A stretch of 64,000 nt of DNA from Flavobacterium johnsoniae (lineage in GTDB: Bacteria > Bacteroidota > Bacteroidia > Flavobacteriales > Flavobacteriaceae). The stretch spans positions 2,418,001-2,482,000 of the forward strand of contig NZ_CP103794.1 in the NCBI RefSeq assembly GCF_030388325.1, read 5' to 3'. Position 1 is the first letter of the stretch. Every line of letters starts with the position of its first letter. The notes beneath the pieces are model-generated. The model was given only the letters and a program-made list of their open reading frames with translations. It was not told where the DNA came from and did no database searches. Below, one piece after another: positions 1 to 7,862 of the stretch. A program made the position numbers and the translations under genes.

Positions 1-708
1 ATCTTTAGTTTCAGAATTTCCTTTTTTGTACCAATCCAAATCTAAATACATTTGACGCAATAACGCCATCATACCCATTAAAGAACTTGGATATGCCTGA
101 CTTGTTAACGCACTTTTAGTAAACGCAAAATGATTGGTAATTTTATTTGCAATAATCTGTTTGCTTTTGTCTTCATTGTTTAATGCAACCAAAACGCCGC
201 TTCCTTGAGCAACTCCGTCAACAACGTGAGTTCCTACAACTCCAAAACCTGCTTTCAGTAATTCATCTGCTTTTGGTTGATCATATTTAAAAGATTCATA
301 ACCATTTACTTCTGGTCTAATGCTTTCGTTCCAATAATAGCCAGATTTTTTAGTGTCATAAATTTGATTTCGGTTTCTTCCTGGAGAAAGATTGTTTTTT
401 GGAATTTCAATTCCAAAATTGGTATAAATATCTATAAATGACGGATAAATAGTTTTTCCTGTAAGATCAACACTGATACTGTTTTTAGGAATCGTAACAT
501 TGGTTCCAACAGCGATTACTTTTCCATCTTGAATAAGTAAAGTTCCTTTTTCGATTTTTTGGGTTGGAGTAACATAAATAGTGGCATTTGTAAAAACAGT
601 GTAATTTTTACTTTTATTATGTACACTTTCGTTAACGGGGAAATAGTCTTGAGCATGCATTTTTGTTAAAAAAAGGCTCAAAAAGAGTAGTAGTAGGGCT
701 TTTTTCAT
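1..708 (-). CDS. Secreted amidohydrolase-like protein, N-terminal part (runs off the window)
   Basis: An open frame of 236 codons runs from an ATG at 708 to the window edge with no stop. Residues 1-19 form a signal peptide ending in MHAQ, so the protein is exported. Residues about 38-95 resemble the composite beta-sandwich domain that precedes the amidohydrolase barrel (NATIYVTP, IQDGKVIAVG, GKTIYPSFIDIY). In active family members this last segment reads PGFID-x-H-x-H; here it reads PSFIDIYTNFG, so the first metal-binding histidine pair is absent. The visible part may therefore be a degenerate or structural domain, and the rest of the protein may or may not hold an intact site. It is divergent from the oxidoreductase at 826. 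The family call is fairly safe; the activity is unknown. Confidence 0.75.
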   Translation of the reverse strand, partial: MKKALLLLFLSLFLTKMHAQDYFPVNESVHNKSKNYTVFTNATIYVTPTQKIEKGTLLIQDGKVIAVGTNVTIPKNSISVDLTGKTIYPSFIDIYTNFGIEIPKNNLSPGRNRNQIYDTKKSGYYWNESIRPEVNGYESFKYDQPKADELLKAGFGVVGTHVVDGVAQGSGVLVALNNEDKSKQIIANKITNHFAFTKSALTSQAYPSSLMGMMALLRQMYLDLDWYKKGNSETKD

Positions 709-825
709 ATGGTATTTACAATTTTGTTGCTAAAAATATGAAATATATGTTAGAACAGTTTTATTTTTTTTGAAAATAGTTTTTAGCTTATTTTAGATAT
801 TTATTAATAAGCTGAATTTGAATAA

Positions 826-1803
826 ATGAAAAAAGAGAACAATATAAAATGGGGAATTATTGGTTTGGGAAATATTGCAAGCCAATTTGCAGCAGATTTA
901 TCTTTACTAAAAGATGCAGAACTTACAGCCGTCGCTTCTAGAGATATTAATAAAGGAAAAGAATTTGGCGAAAAATTTAATGCTCAAAAAGTTTACGATT
1001 GCTACGATTTGATTTTCAAAGATCCAGAAGTTGAGATAATCTACATTGCAACGCCTCATAATTCTCATGCCGAACTGTCTATAAAAGCTTTAGAAAATGG
1101 TAAACATGTTTTATGCGAAAAACCAATGGCTTTGTCCTATAAAGATGCTCAAAGAATGATCGAAGCTTCTAAAAAGCACAATAAATTTTTTATGGAAGCT
1201 TTTTGGACACGATTTATTCCGTCGGTTCAAAATGTTTTGCAGAAAATAAACAATAATGTAATTGGTCAAATAAATTACATAAAAGCCGATTTTGCCTTTC
1301 ACGGAAGTGAAACCGAAAACAAAAGATTATTTGATAAAGAATTAGGCGGCGGCGCTCTCTTTGATATTGGCGTTTATCCTTTATTTCTATCTTATATTTT
1401 ATTAGGAAATCCGAAAGAAATTATAGCAAAAGCCATAAAACATAAAAATGATATTGATTTACAAACTTCTATGATTTTGCAATACGAAGCGGCTCAATCG
1501 ATTCTGCATGCTTCAATAGTTTCAGAATCTGATATGAAAGCGATTATTTCGGGAACAAAAGGAAGAATTGAATTAAACGCGCCTTGGTTTGTTGCCGATG
1601 TATATTCTTTATTTATAAATGAAGAAAAAGAAGCAACTTTTACTTTACCAACTTTAGGAAAAGGATATGCTCATGAAATTATGGAATGTCAGAATTGCAT
1701 TAGAAATAATCAAATTGAAAGCAAACTTTGGTCACATCAAAATTGTTTGGATTTGAGTTTGATTGTGGAAGAGATTAAAAATCAAATTAAATTACCATTT
1801 TAA
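826..1803 (+). CDS. Gfo/Idh/MocA family NAD(P)-dependent oxidoreductase
   Basis: The 325-residue product has the two-domain layout of this family. An N-terminal Rossmann fold carries the dinucleotide-binding motif IIGLGNIA near residues 11-18, and CEKPMA at about 97-102 contains the E-K-P motif whose lysine helps catalysis. The C-terminal half is the alpha/beta substrate-binding domain, with GGGALFDIGVYP. No signal peptide is visible, so it should be cytoplasmic. Relatives include trans-1,2-dihydrobenzene-1,2-diol dehydrogenase and glucose-fructose oxidoreductase types, but the substrate cannot be read from sequence. It stands alone, 72 bases before comM on the same strand, with which it could be co-transcribed. 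Confidence 0.9.
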   Translation: MKKENNIKWGIIGLGNIASQFAADLSLLKDAELTAVASRDINKGKEFGEKFNAQKVYDCYDLIFKDPEVEIIYIATPHNSHAELSIKALENGKHVLCEKPMALSYKDAQRMIEASKKHNKFFMEAFWTRFIPSVQNVLQKINNNVIGQINYIKADFAFHGSETENKRLFDKELGGGALFDIGVYPLFLSYILLGNPKEIIAKAIKHKNDIDLQTSMILQYEAAQSILHASIVSESDMKAIISGTKGRIELNAPWFVADVYSLFINEEKEATFTLPTLGKGYAHEIMECQNCIRNNQIESKLWSHQNCLDLSLIVEEIKNQIKLPF

Positions 1804-1875
1804 TTTATTTGTAATAAAATATTTACAATTAATTATTTTTCATTAGTTTTAAAAAAGATTTAATGAAAGTAATTT

Positions 1876-3411
1876 ATGTTAGTAAAAGTTTACGGAAGTG
1901 CTGTTTTTGGAGTAGAAGCGACAACAATTACGGTAGAGGTTCATATGGATAAAGGAATTGGTTATCATTTAGTTGGATTGCCAGATAATGCTATAAAAGA
2001 AAGCAGTTACCGAATTGCAGCAGCATTAAAAAATAACGGATTTAGTCTTCCTGGAAAGAAAATTACAATCAATATGGCGCCCGCCGATCTTAGAAAAGAA
2101 GGTTCTTCGTATGATTTGACTTTGGCTATGGGAATTCTAGTCGGTTCAGATCAAATAAAAGCTCCCGAAATTGAACGTTATATTATTATGGGAGAACTTT
2201 CTCTCGACGGAAGTTTACAGCCCATTCGCGGAGCTTTGCCAATTGCAATAAAAGCTAAAGAAGAAGGTTATAAAGGTTTTTTTCTTCCGATTCAAAATGT
2301 AAAAGAAGCGGCGATTGTTTCAGATTTAGATGTTTACGGGGTTGAAAATCTAAAAGAAATTATTGATTTTTTCTCAGGAAAAGGAACTTTGCAACCAACC
2401 GTAATCGATACAAGAGCAGAATTCTACAAAACGCTCGATTTTCCAGAATTTGATTTTTCGGATGTTCGCGGGCAAGAAAGTATCAAACGTTGTATGGAAA
2501 TCGCGGCTGCTGGAGGTCATAACATTATTTTGATTGGGCCGCCCGGAGCTGGAAAAACAATGTTGGCGAAACGAGTTCCGAGTATTTTGCCGCCAATGAC
2601 CTTGCGTGAAGCTTTGGAAACCACTAAAATTCACAGCGTTGCAGGAAAACTAAAAGAAGTTGGTTTGATGAATCAAAGACCTTTTAGGAGTCCGCACCAC
2701 ACTATTTCAAATGTGGCATTGGTCGGAGGCGGAAGTTATCCGCAGCCTGGAGAAATCTCAATGGCGCATAATGGTGTTTTATTTTTGGATGAATTGCCAG
2801 AATTTAAAAGAGATGTTTTAGAAGTTATGCGTCAGCCGTTGGAAGATCGTGAAGTAACAATTTCACGTGCTAAATTTACGATTACTTATCCATCTTCATT
2901 TATGCTTGTGGCGAGTATGAACCCTAGTCCGAGTGGATTTTTTAATGATCCAAGTATGCCAAATACAACTTCTCCGCACGAAATGCAACGTTATATGAGT
3001 AAGATTTCAGGTCCGTTATTAGATCGAATTGATATTCATATTGAAGTTACGCCAGTTCCTTTCGAAAAATTAGCAGACGAAAGAAAGGCAGAAAGTAGTG
3101 TAGAAATCCGTAAACGTGTTACAGCAGCGAGAGAAATTCAAACCAAAAGATTTGAAACGGTCGAAAATGTTCATTACAACGCCCAAATGAGCAGTAAACT
3201 AATTCGTGAATTTTGTGTTTTGGATGAACCTTCAAAAGAATTATTAAAAAACGCAATGGAAAGATTGAATCTTTCAGCGCGCGCGTATGACAGAATTTTG
3301 AAAGTTTCCAGAACTATTGCCGATTTAGATAATGCTCCAAATATTATTTCGTCGCATATTGCAGAAGCAATTCAATATAGAAGTTTAGATAGAGAAGGCT
3401 GGTTGGGATAG
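1876..3411 (+). CDS. comM: YifB/ComM family AAA+ ATPase (Mg-chelatase-like)
   Basis: This 511-residue protein matches the full length of the ComM/YifB family. The N-terminal ChlI-like domain (about 1-170) is followed by an AAA+ core with Walker A GPPGAGKT at residues 221-228, a Walker B-type LFLDELPE, and a Mg-chelatase C-terminal domain. In naturally transformable bacteria ComM is a hexameric helicase that extends branch migration during integration of incoming DNA. Its role in Bacteroidota is inferred from the family only. The ATG at 1876 begins with MLVKVYGSAVFG, the typical family start. A strong hairpin terminator follows at 3420. Confidence 0.93.
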   Translation: MLVKVYGSAVFGVEATTITVEVHMDKGIGYHLVGLPDNAIKESSYRIAAALKNNGFSLPGKKITINMAPADLRKEGSSYDLTLAMGILVGSDQIKAPEIERYIIMGELSLDGSLQPIRGALPIAIKAKEEGYKGFFLPIQNVKEAAIVSDLDVYGVENLKEIIDFFSGKGTLQPTVIDTRAEFYKTLDFPEFDFSDVRGQESIKRCMEIAAAGGHNIILIGPPGAGKTMLAKRVPSILPPMTLREALETTKIHSVAGKLKEVGLMNQRPFRSPHHTISNVALVGGGSYPQPGEISMAHNGVLFLDELPEFKRDVLEVMRQPLEDREVTISRAKFTITYPSSFMLVASMNPSPSGFFNDPSMPNTTSPHEMQRYMSKISGPLLDRIDIHIEVTPVPFEKLADERKAESSVEIRKRVTAAREIQTKRFETVENVHYNAQMSSKLIREFCVLDEPSKELLKNAMERLNLSARAYDRILKVSRTIADLDNAPNIISSHIAEAIQYRSLDREGWLG

Positions 3412-3419
3412 AATAATAA

Positions 3420-3475
3420 TTGTGAAATGTAAAATGAAGATTTTCGTTTTACATTTCACAATTTATTTTTTTTAC
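3420..3475 (+). terminator. Rho-independent terminator after comM
   Basis: Two perfect 15-base arms (3420-3434 and 3447-3461, TTGTGAAATGTAAAA and its complement) enclose a 12-base loop. A T-rich run follows to about 3475. Its position just after the comM stop fits termination on the plus strand; the converging gene at 3482 may share it. Confidence 0.8.
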
Positions 3476-3481
3476 AAAAAA

Positions 3482-4030
3482 TTATTTCCACTTCCAGTTG
3501 TTTTCAATGTTGTATTTTACATTTAAACTATTAGCAAGTTGCCTGAGAAATAGTATAATGTCATCATTATTCTGGATTTTATTTTTTGGTAAGATAAGTG
3601 AATTACCAATATTGAATTTTATAAAAATTGAGGAGCTTATTTCATTTATTTCTTCAATTTCACTTGTAGCTATTTTCATTTCGCTTCCGCTAATGTCGTT
3701 TGATGAAATAAAATCGTAAGCGAATTCAATAACAACAACTTTGTTAAATCGATTTTGATAATTTTCTTTTATAAAGCCTTTGTAATGTTTTATGTAATGT
3801 CTTTTTTCCCACAAAGGGTAAAGGAAAAACCATAATATACCCATTGCTAAAAATACAATTGCACTGTTTGTATTTCCTTTATAAAGATCAAATGCTATAA
3901 TAAGACCATAAATTATCGGTATTATAATTTTACTTTTTAATCTTTTCTTTTTAATTCGCTCTGATTTTGAAGCTGTATAAAGTTGATATTGTAGAAAATC
4001 ATTTTCGTCAAGTTGATAAGTGATAAGCAT
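3482..4030 (-). CDS. YcxB-like membrane protein, function unknown
   Basis: The 182-residue protein has two hydrophobic segments (about 34-50 and 56-73) after a basic stretch. A C-terminal cytoplasmic-type domain (about 98-175) resembles YcxB-like domains: a beta-rich segment (VIEFAYDFISS, IEEINEISSSIFIKF) and the conserved ILPKNKI at 146-152. YcxB-like proteins have no established biochemical role. It lies 27 bases upstream of the esterase-like gene stop, on the same strand, and has no cognate partner. The family resemblance is moderate. Confidence 0.6.
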   Translation of the reverse strand: MLITYQLDENDFLQYQLYTASKSERIKKKRLKSKIIIPIIYGLIIAFDLYKGNTNSAIVFLAMGILWFFLYPLWEKRHYIKHYKGFIKENYQNRFNKVVVIEFAYDFISSNDISGSEMKIATSEIEEINEISSSIFIKFNIGNSLILPKNKIQNNDDIILFLRQLANSLNVKYNIENNWKWK

Positions 4031-4057
4031 TATTATTTTGAGATTGGTTTATTTGCT

Positions 4058-4927
4058 TTATTTTTTGTCTATCGGATAAAAGAATTTAAAAGAATTGGCA
4101 ACCGCAGGATGTAATATTGTTCCGTGGTTTTCTTCGGGAAAATAATCGAAATAGAGTTTAATGTTTTTGCTTTTTGAAAGTTTTATTTTTTCTGCCAATA
4201 AATTTGCATCAACTTCCATTACACGCGGAATGGCGGTTGGAGTTAAACCTTCTTTACCCACAGCAATATAAATTTCAATTTTCTGATTAAAGTTCTCTTT
4301 CAATATTTCAGAATCTGAATTTAATAAAGAGCCATTATCCCACCATAAACTCGGACTAACGATAACGTATTTATTAAAAAGAGAAGGTTTTTTAAATAAG
4401 ATTTCTGTTTCCAATAATCCGCCAAGAGATTGACCAATAATCATTTTTGATTCGTTGGTTTTATATTTTTTATCAATAAAAGGTTGTAATTCTTTTTCTA
4501 TAAAAGCTATAAATTGATCAGAATGACCTGTGGTTGGAAAACGAGTTTTATCATTTTCTACCGTTGTAGGAAATGTAAAATCTCTACGTCTGTCGACAGT
4601 TGCAATACCTACAACAATCGATTTTGGAACTTGATTGATCCATTCAAAACTATTAAATTGAACTAATCCAGAAATATGAATAAAATCTTCATCGGCAGAA
4701 CCATCTAACAAATAAATAACCGGGTATTTTGTAGCTTCTTCTCCTTTATATCCTTCTGGAAGATAAATATTTAAGATTCTTTTTTCTCCTAATTCTTTTG
4801 ATTGAATTTCGTCAATAACACCTAAAACAAAAGGTTTAGAAGTTTCAACAATTTTAGTTTTGTTTTTTTGGCTGAATATTGAAGTAAAAAATAAAAGAGA
4901 AAAAGCCAGAGCGTAAAAATTGTTCAT
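4058..4927 (-). CDS. Secreted alpha/beta hydrolase, esterase D / IroE-like
   Basis: A signal peptide (residues 1-19, ending IFSQ) leads into a 289-residue alpha/beta-hydrolase of the putative-esterase type, which includes IroE, Fes and esterase D. The nucleophile elbow is GQSLGG with Ser about 167. The oxyanion side is YLLDGSADED, and ENHGTILHP near residue 268 supplies the likely catalytic histidine. Such enzymes cleave siderophore, S-formylglutathione or acyl esters; no siderophore genes are nearby, so the substrate is open. A second protein of the same type is at 28758. The start is supported by the signal peptide. Confidence 0.85.
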   Translation of the reverse strand: MNNFYALAFSLLFFTSIFSQKNKTKIVETSKPFVLGVIDEIQSKELGEKRILNIYLPEGYKGEEATKYPVIYLLDGSADEDFIHISGLVQFNSFEWINQVPKSIVVGIATVDRRRDFTFPTTVENDKTRFPTTGHSDQFIAFIEKELQPFIDKKYKTNESKMIIGQSLGGLLETEILFKKPSLFNKYVIVSPSLWWDNGSLLNSDSEILKENFNQKIEIYIAVGKEGLTPTAIPRVMEVDANLLAEKIKLSKSKNIKLYFDYFPEENHGTILHPAVANSFKFFYPIDKK

Positions 4928-4977
4928 TAGAAAATGATGTAAAATGTTTTTGTAAAATTAATTTTAATTAAGAAATT

Positions 4978-5868
4978 TCACGATTTTATTTTAAGATATA
5001 GGTACTGTAAATCATCTTTTGAAGCTGAATATTTAAAGTACTTTTCTTTATAAAGTATAGAATTAAAATAAATTTCTTGTATATCTTTTTTGTCTTTTAG
5101 ACTCGAAACGGCCATAAACTGAGCAAGAAGTACGTTGTATAAATTGCTAAAATTTACTTCACTGTAAGATTCTTTTTTTTCATAACCATACCATTTAAAA
5201 TCTTTAAAATCAAGATCCGTGTAATAGTAATATTTCTTGCCATTAAAAGTGGGAAGTTTTTCAGAAAAAGATAAAATTTTATCGTAGTTTTTCAGCATTA
5301 AAAGCACTTTAAAGCGCGGTCCGACAAGAGAATTAATGATATTAAAATAAAATATGCATTTCTCGGTTTCGTTTTTAAAACCCAATGCCTCGATATCAAT
5401 ATTTTTCATGCTTAAATCTGCATTATTAAATAAAGTAGCAATTCCCCCATGAATTCTGTAGTAGTAATTGTCTAAAAGCCATCGTTCATCTATTTTCTGT
5501 GATAATATTTCTTTTACAACTTCAATATTTGGTCTAGGTTTTCGTTTTTCACTTACTTGATTATAATGAATTTCACGAATTACATACCACATTGTCAATT
5601 CGTCATTGCTTGGTCTTGACAAATATTTGTTAGATAATATTGTTTCATCGCCTTTTCCAACTTCAATCAATGTTTGGCAAATTTGATTTAGTTTTGGAGT
5701 TTTTAATGAATCTATTGACTTTGCAAATTGTTCCCCTGAAGCATTTGTGTTTTTAGAATAAAGTTCGCTAATCGCGATAAGATTTTTCAAATCTTTATCA
5801 TTGAGTTTTACTTGTGCAGACGAAACAAAAAACAAAAATGTAAAAAGTATGAAAATTAATTTTTTCAT
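4978..5868 (-). CDS. Secreted protein of unknown function
   Basis: I do not recognise this family. The 296-residue product starts with a clear signal peptide (about 1-18, FVSSAQ) and then is mostly helical, charged and rich in Lys, Tyr and Asn, without cysteines or histidines arranged as a catalytic site. It overlaps the upstream gene at 5865 by four bases (ATGA), so the two are translationally coupled and probably act together in the periplasm or at the cell surface. Confidence 0.7.
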   Translation of the reverse strand: MKKLIFILFTFLFFVSSAQVKLNDKDLKNLIAISELYSKNTNASGEQFAKSIDSLKTPKLNQICQTLIEVGKGDETILSNKYLSRPSNDELTMWYVIREIHYNQVSEKRKPRPNIEVVKEILSQKIDERWLLDNYYYRIHGGIATLFNNADLSMKNIDIEALGFKNETEKCIFYFNIINSLVGPRFKVLLMLKNYDKILSFSEKLPTFNGKKYYYYTDLDFKDFKWYGYEKKESYSEVNFSNLYNVLLAQFMAVSSLKDKKDIQEIYFNSILYKEKYFKYSASKDDLQYLYLKIKS

Positions 5869-6239
5869 TGTTTCAAATTTTGGACTTCTTTCACTTCCTG
5901 TTCCGGTTTATGATAGCTATTTCTGTTTGTAGTAACAATTAGAACGCCTGCTTCTCCATAATTTCCATAAATATTAATGCCTTTTTGTTTTTCAAGAGCA
6001 GTAATTTTTTTGATTTCCATTTTAGAAAGAACCAATTTCTCATTTTCTAAATCCTGATAACGATGCGGAATTCCGTCTACCACAACTATTGGTTTTTCAG
6101 TAATTTTTCCAGCTTTAGCTAGTGTTTCTATAGAATCTGAAAGATAAAGTTTGTCTTTGCCTTCATCTGAAAGTTCATATCTGTTTTGAGAAAAAACCGT
6201 AATCGAAAGGAATAAGAAAAGCAAGGTAAAGAATTTCAT
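5865..6239 (-). CDS. Small secreted protein resembling a TonB-receptor plug fragment
   Basis: The 124-residue protein has a signal peptide (1-18, ITVFSQ) and then one compact domain. The segment VVVDGIPH, a Lys/Glu-rich helix (MEIKKITALEK) and YGNYGEAGVLIVTTN resemble the short plug-like units of TonB-dependent receptors and of some BlaR1/peptidase-linked proteins in Bacteroidota, where G-x-x-G-x-x-GVLLITTK is typical. No beta barrel follows, so it is not itself a receptor. It overlaps the next gene (4978-5868) by four bases. The plug resemblance is by eye and the function is unknown. Confidence 0.6.
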   Translation of the reverse strand: MKFFTLLFLFLSITVFSQNRYELSDEGKDKLYLSDSIETLAKAGKITEKPIVVVDGIPHRYQDLENEKLVLSKMEIKKITALEKQKGINIYGNYGEAGVLIVTTNRNSYHKPEQEVKEVQNLKQ

Positions 6240-6290
6240 ATATGTTTGCGTTTAATGGTTAGAAAAGTAAATTTTTGTAAATCGAAAATA

Positions 6291-6318
6291 CAAAAAAAAT
6301 CCTGCAAATTTTGCAGGA
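6291..6318 (-). terminator. Terminator after the AHSA1-like gene at 6345
   Basis: Arms TCCTGCAAA (6300-6308) and TTTGCAGGA (6310-6318) pair perfectly. On the minus strand the hairpin is followed by a run of eight T, as expected for a Rho-independent terminator closing the ArsR/AHSA1 unit. Confidence 0.8.
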
Positions 6319-6344
6319 CTTAGTGTTTCGAATTATTTAATTTT

Positions 6345-6848
6345 TTATTTCGAATTTTCAGCAAAAACAGCGTCTAACCCTTCCATTGCAATTGTGAAAC
6401 CTTCTTTAAAGCCCATTTCGATTATTTTTTCTAGATCAGAAAATTTTTCATGTCTAATTGCAATATCGACGTAAGTAGTATCGCCATTTTCTGAAAAATT
6501 AACATCCCAACTTGAACGCGGAAAATCATTATTTATATTTCCTTCATTGTCTGAAAAAGCATCAGAATATTTGAAATTCGTTTTCGGACTAATCGACGTA
6601 AAATCGGCAATTGCCCAATGTTCTTCGCCTTCAGGGCCAACCATTGCGTACAATCTGCGGCCGCCTTCTTTAAATTCCATACTTTTTGTTCTTGATTTCC
6701 AAGGAGCAGGCGCCCACCATTTGTCTAGAATTTCTGCTTCTGTCCAAGCAGACCAAACGTTTGCAAGTGAAGCGTTGAATTCGCGTTTTACATTTACGGT
6801 ACTATTTTCTTTATCTACAGTAAAATTCATTAAAAGATTTGATTTCAT
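6345..6848 (-). CDS. SRPBCC / AHSA1-like domain protein (second copy)
   Basis: The 167-residue protein is a single START/Bet-v1-type fold of the AHSA1 (activator of Hsp90 ATPase-like) family: VKREFNASLANVWSAWTE, WWAPAPWKSRTKSMEF, GWMF-type C-terminal helix (IIEMGFKEGF). These proteins bind hydrophobic ligands; the substrate is unknown and an Hsp90 link should not be assumed for bacterial members. It is a clear tandem paralogue of the product at 6896-7396, sharing long stretches such as RTKSMEFKEGG and SPKTNFK. It is the last gene of the ArsR-led unit, and a terminator follows. Confidence 0.88.
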   Translation of the reverse strand: MKSNLLMNFTVDKENSTVNVKREFNASLANVWSAWTEAEILDKWWAPAPWKSRTKSMEFKEGGRRLYAMVGPEGEEHWAIADFTSISPKTNFKYSDAFSDNEGNINNDFPRSSWDVNFSENGDTTYVDIAIRHEKFSDLEKIIEMGFKEGFTIAMEGLDAVFAENSK

Positions 6849-6895
6849 TTTCTTTAGATTTTAATTCGTTACTAATTAATTTGCTTGAAATGCTA

Positions 6896-7396
6896 TTATT
6901 TTCGAGCTTCGAAGATTTTGTCCAAACTATCCATAGCAGATGTAAATCCTTGTTTGAAACCCATTTCAATTATTTTTTGCAATTCTTCAAAACTGTCACG
7001 TTTGATATGAATATCGACAACGGTTAACTCGCCTTGTTCAGAAAAGGTAATATCCCAATAAGAGCTTCCAAATTCAGAATTCGGATTTCCGTCAGCATCA
7101 CAAAAAGTGGCAGAATGTTTAAAATTTGTTTTCGGAGAAATCGAAGTATAATCAAAAAAACTCCAGCGTTCTGTGCCGTCAGGACCAACCATGGCGTACA
7201 GTCTTTTTCCACCTTCTTTAAATTCCATACTTTTGGTTCTGGATTTAAACGGAGCTGGCGCCCACCACAAATCCAGAATTTCTGGCTCAGTCCATGCAGA
7301 CCAAACATCTGACAAAGGTGCATCAAATTCGCGTTTTACATTTACGGCTTTATTTTCCTTGTCTACAGAAAAATTCATTAGCAAATCAGTTTTCAT
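6896..7396 (-). CDS. SRPBCC / AHSA1-like domain protein (first copy)
   Basis: A 166-residue AHSA1-type protein (VKREFDAPLSDVWSAWTE, LWWAPAPFKSRTKSM, IIEMGFKQGF). It overlaps the 3' end of the ArsR gene by 11 bases, so the regulator and this protein are translationally coupled. A 47-base gap then leads to the paralogue at 6345. Pairing of an SdpR-like ArsR repressor with AHSA1-domain genes is a recurrent bacterial arrangement, with the regulator thought to control its partner; ligand and physiological role are not known. Confidence 0.88.
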   Translation of the reverse strand: MKTDLLMNFSVDKENKAVNVKREFDAPLSDVWSAWTEPEILDLWWAPAPFKSRTKSMEFKEGGKRLYAMVGPDGTERWSFFDYTSISPKTNFKHSATFCDADGNPNSEFGSSYWDITFSEQGELTVVDIHIKRDSFEELQKIIEMGFKQGFTSAMDSLDKIFEARK

Positions 7397-7712
7397 TTTC
7401 TTTAGATTTTAAGTTTAATAATACTTGATCTAACTGACTAAAACGCTGTTCCCAAATTGCTTTAAATTGTTCCAGCCATTGATCAACTTCTTTCATTTTA
7501 TCAATTTTGAGCTGATAATAAATTTCTCTGCCCAATTTTTTTTCTTCTAATAAATCACATTCGTTTAATATTTTAATGTGTTTAGAAACGGCTTGTCTAG
7601 TAGTTTGAAATTGTTCCGCAATCGCATTTGGAGTCAATGCAGTCGAAGAAATCAAAACCAAAATCGCTCTTCTCGTCGGATCGGCAATTGCCTGAAAAAT
7701 ATCTCGTTTCAT
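7386..7712 (-). CDS. ArsR-family winged-helix repressor
   Basis: From the ATG at 7712 the product is 108 residues: MKRDIFQAIADPTRRAIL opens the typical ArsR/SdpR fold, and TTRQAVSKHIKIL is the recognition helix region. No metal-binding cysteine motif is present, so this is not a classical metal sensor. A longer frame to 7745 exists, but its extra 11 codons lie over an inverted repeat that looks like the operator, and the family normally starts at MKRD; I therefore use 7712. It is the first gene of a three-gene unit with two AHSA1-type proteins and probably represses its own promoter. Confidence 0.9.
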   Translation of the reverse strand: MKRDIFQAIADPTRRAILVLISSTALTPNAIAEQFQTTRQAVSKHIKILNECDLLEEKKLGREIYYQLKIDKMKEVDQWLEQFKAIWEQRFSQLDQVLLNLKSKENEN

Positions 7713-7727
7713 CTTTTTATAAATTAC

Positions 7728-7768
7728 GCAACTAATCAGTTGCAAATATACGCAACTTTTTGGTTGCG
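7728..7768. promoter_or_regulatory. Tandem inverted-repeat operator of the ArsR unit
   Basis: Two palindromes share the half-site GCAAC. The first is GCAACTAATCAGTTGC at 7728-7743 (6-base perfect arms, 4-base centre). The second spans 7751-7768 (CGCAAC and GTTGCG around 6 bases). Their centres lie about 24 bases apart, roughly two helical turns, directly upstream of the repressor ATG. This is a good layout for cooperative binding of two ArsR dimers. Confidence 0.7.
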
Positions 7769-7810
7769 CAACACGAAAAGAAGTTTTTTTTATTTAGAAA
7801 GACCGAAAAC

Positions 7811-7842
7811 AAAAAAAGACGCATTAAAATTGCGCCTTTTTC
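7811..7842 (-). terminator. Terminator after the lipoprotein gene at 7863
   Basis: On the minus strand AAAAAGGCGCA, a 7-base loop and TGCGTCTTTTTTT form an A/T-flanked hairpin ending in seven T, 20 bases after the stop codon. Confidence 0.7.
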
Positions 7843-7862
7843 CAGAATTATATGTTACATAA

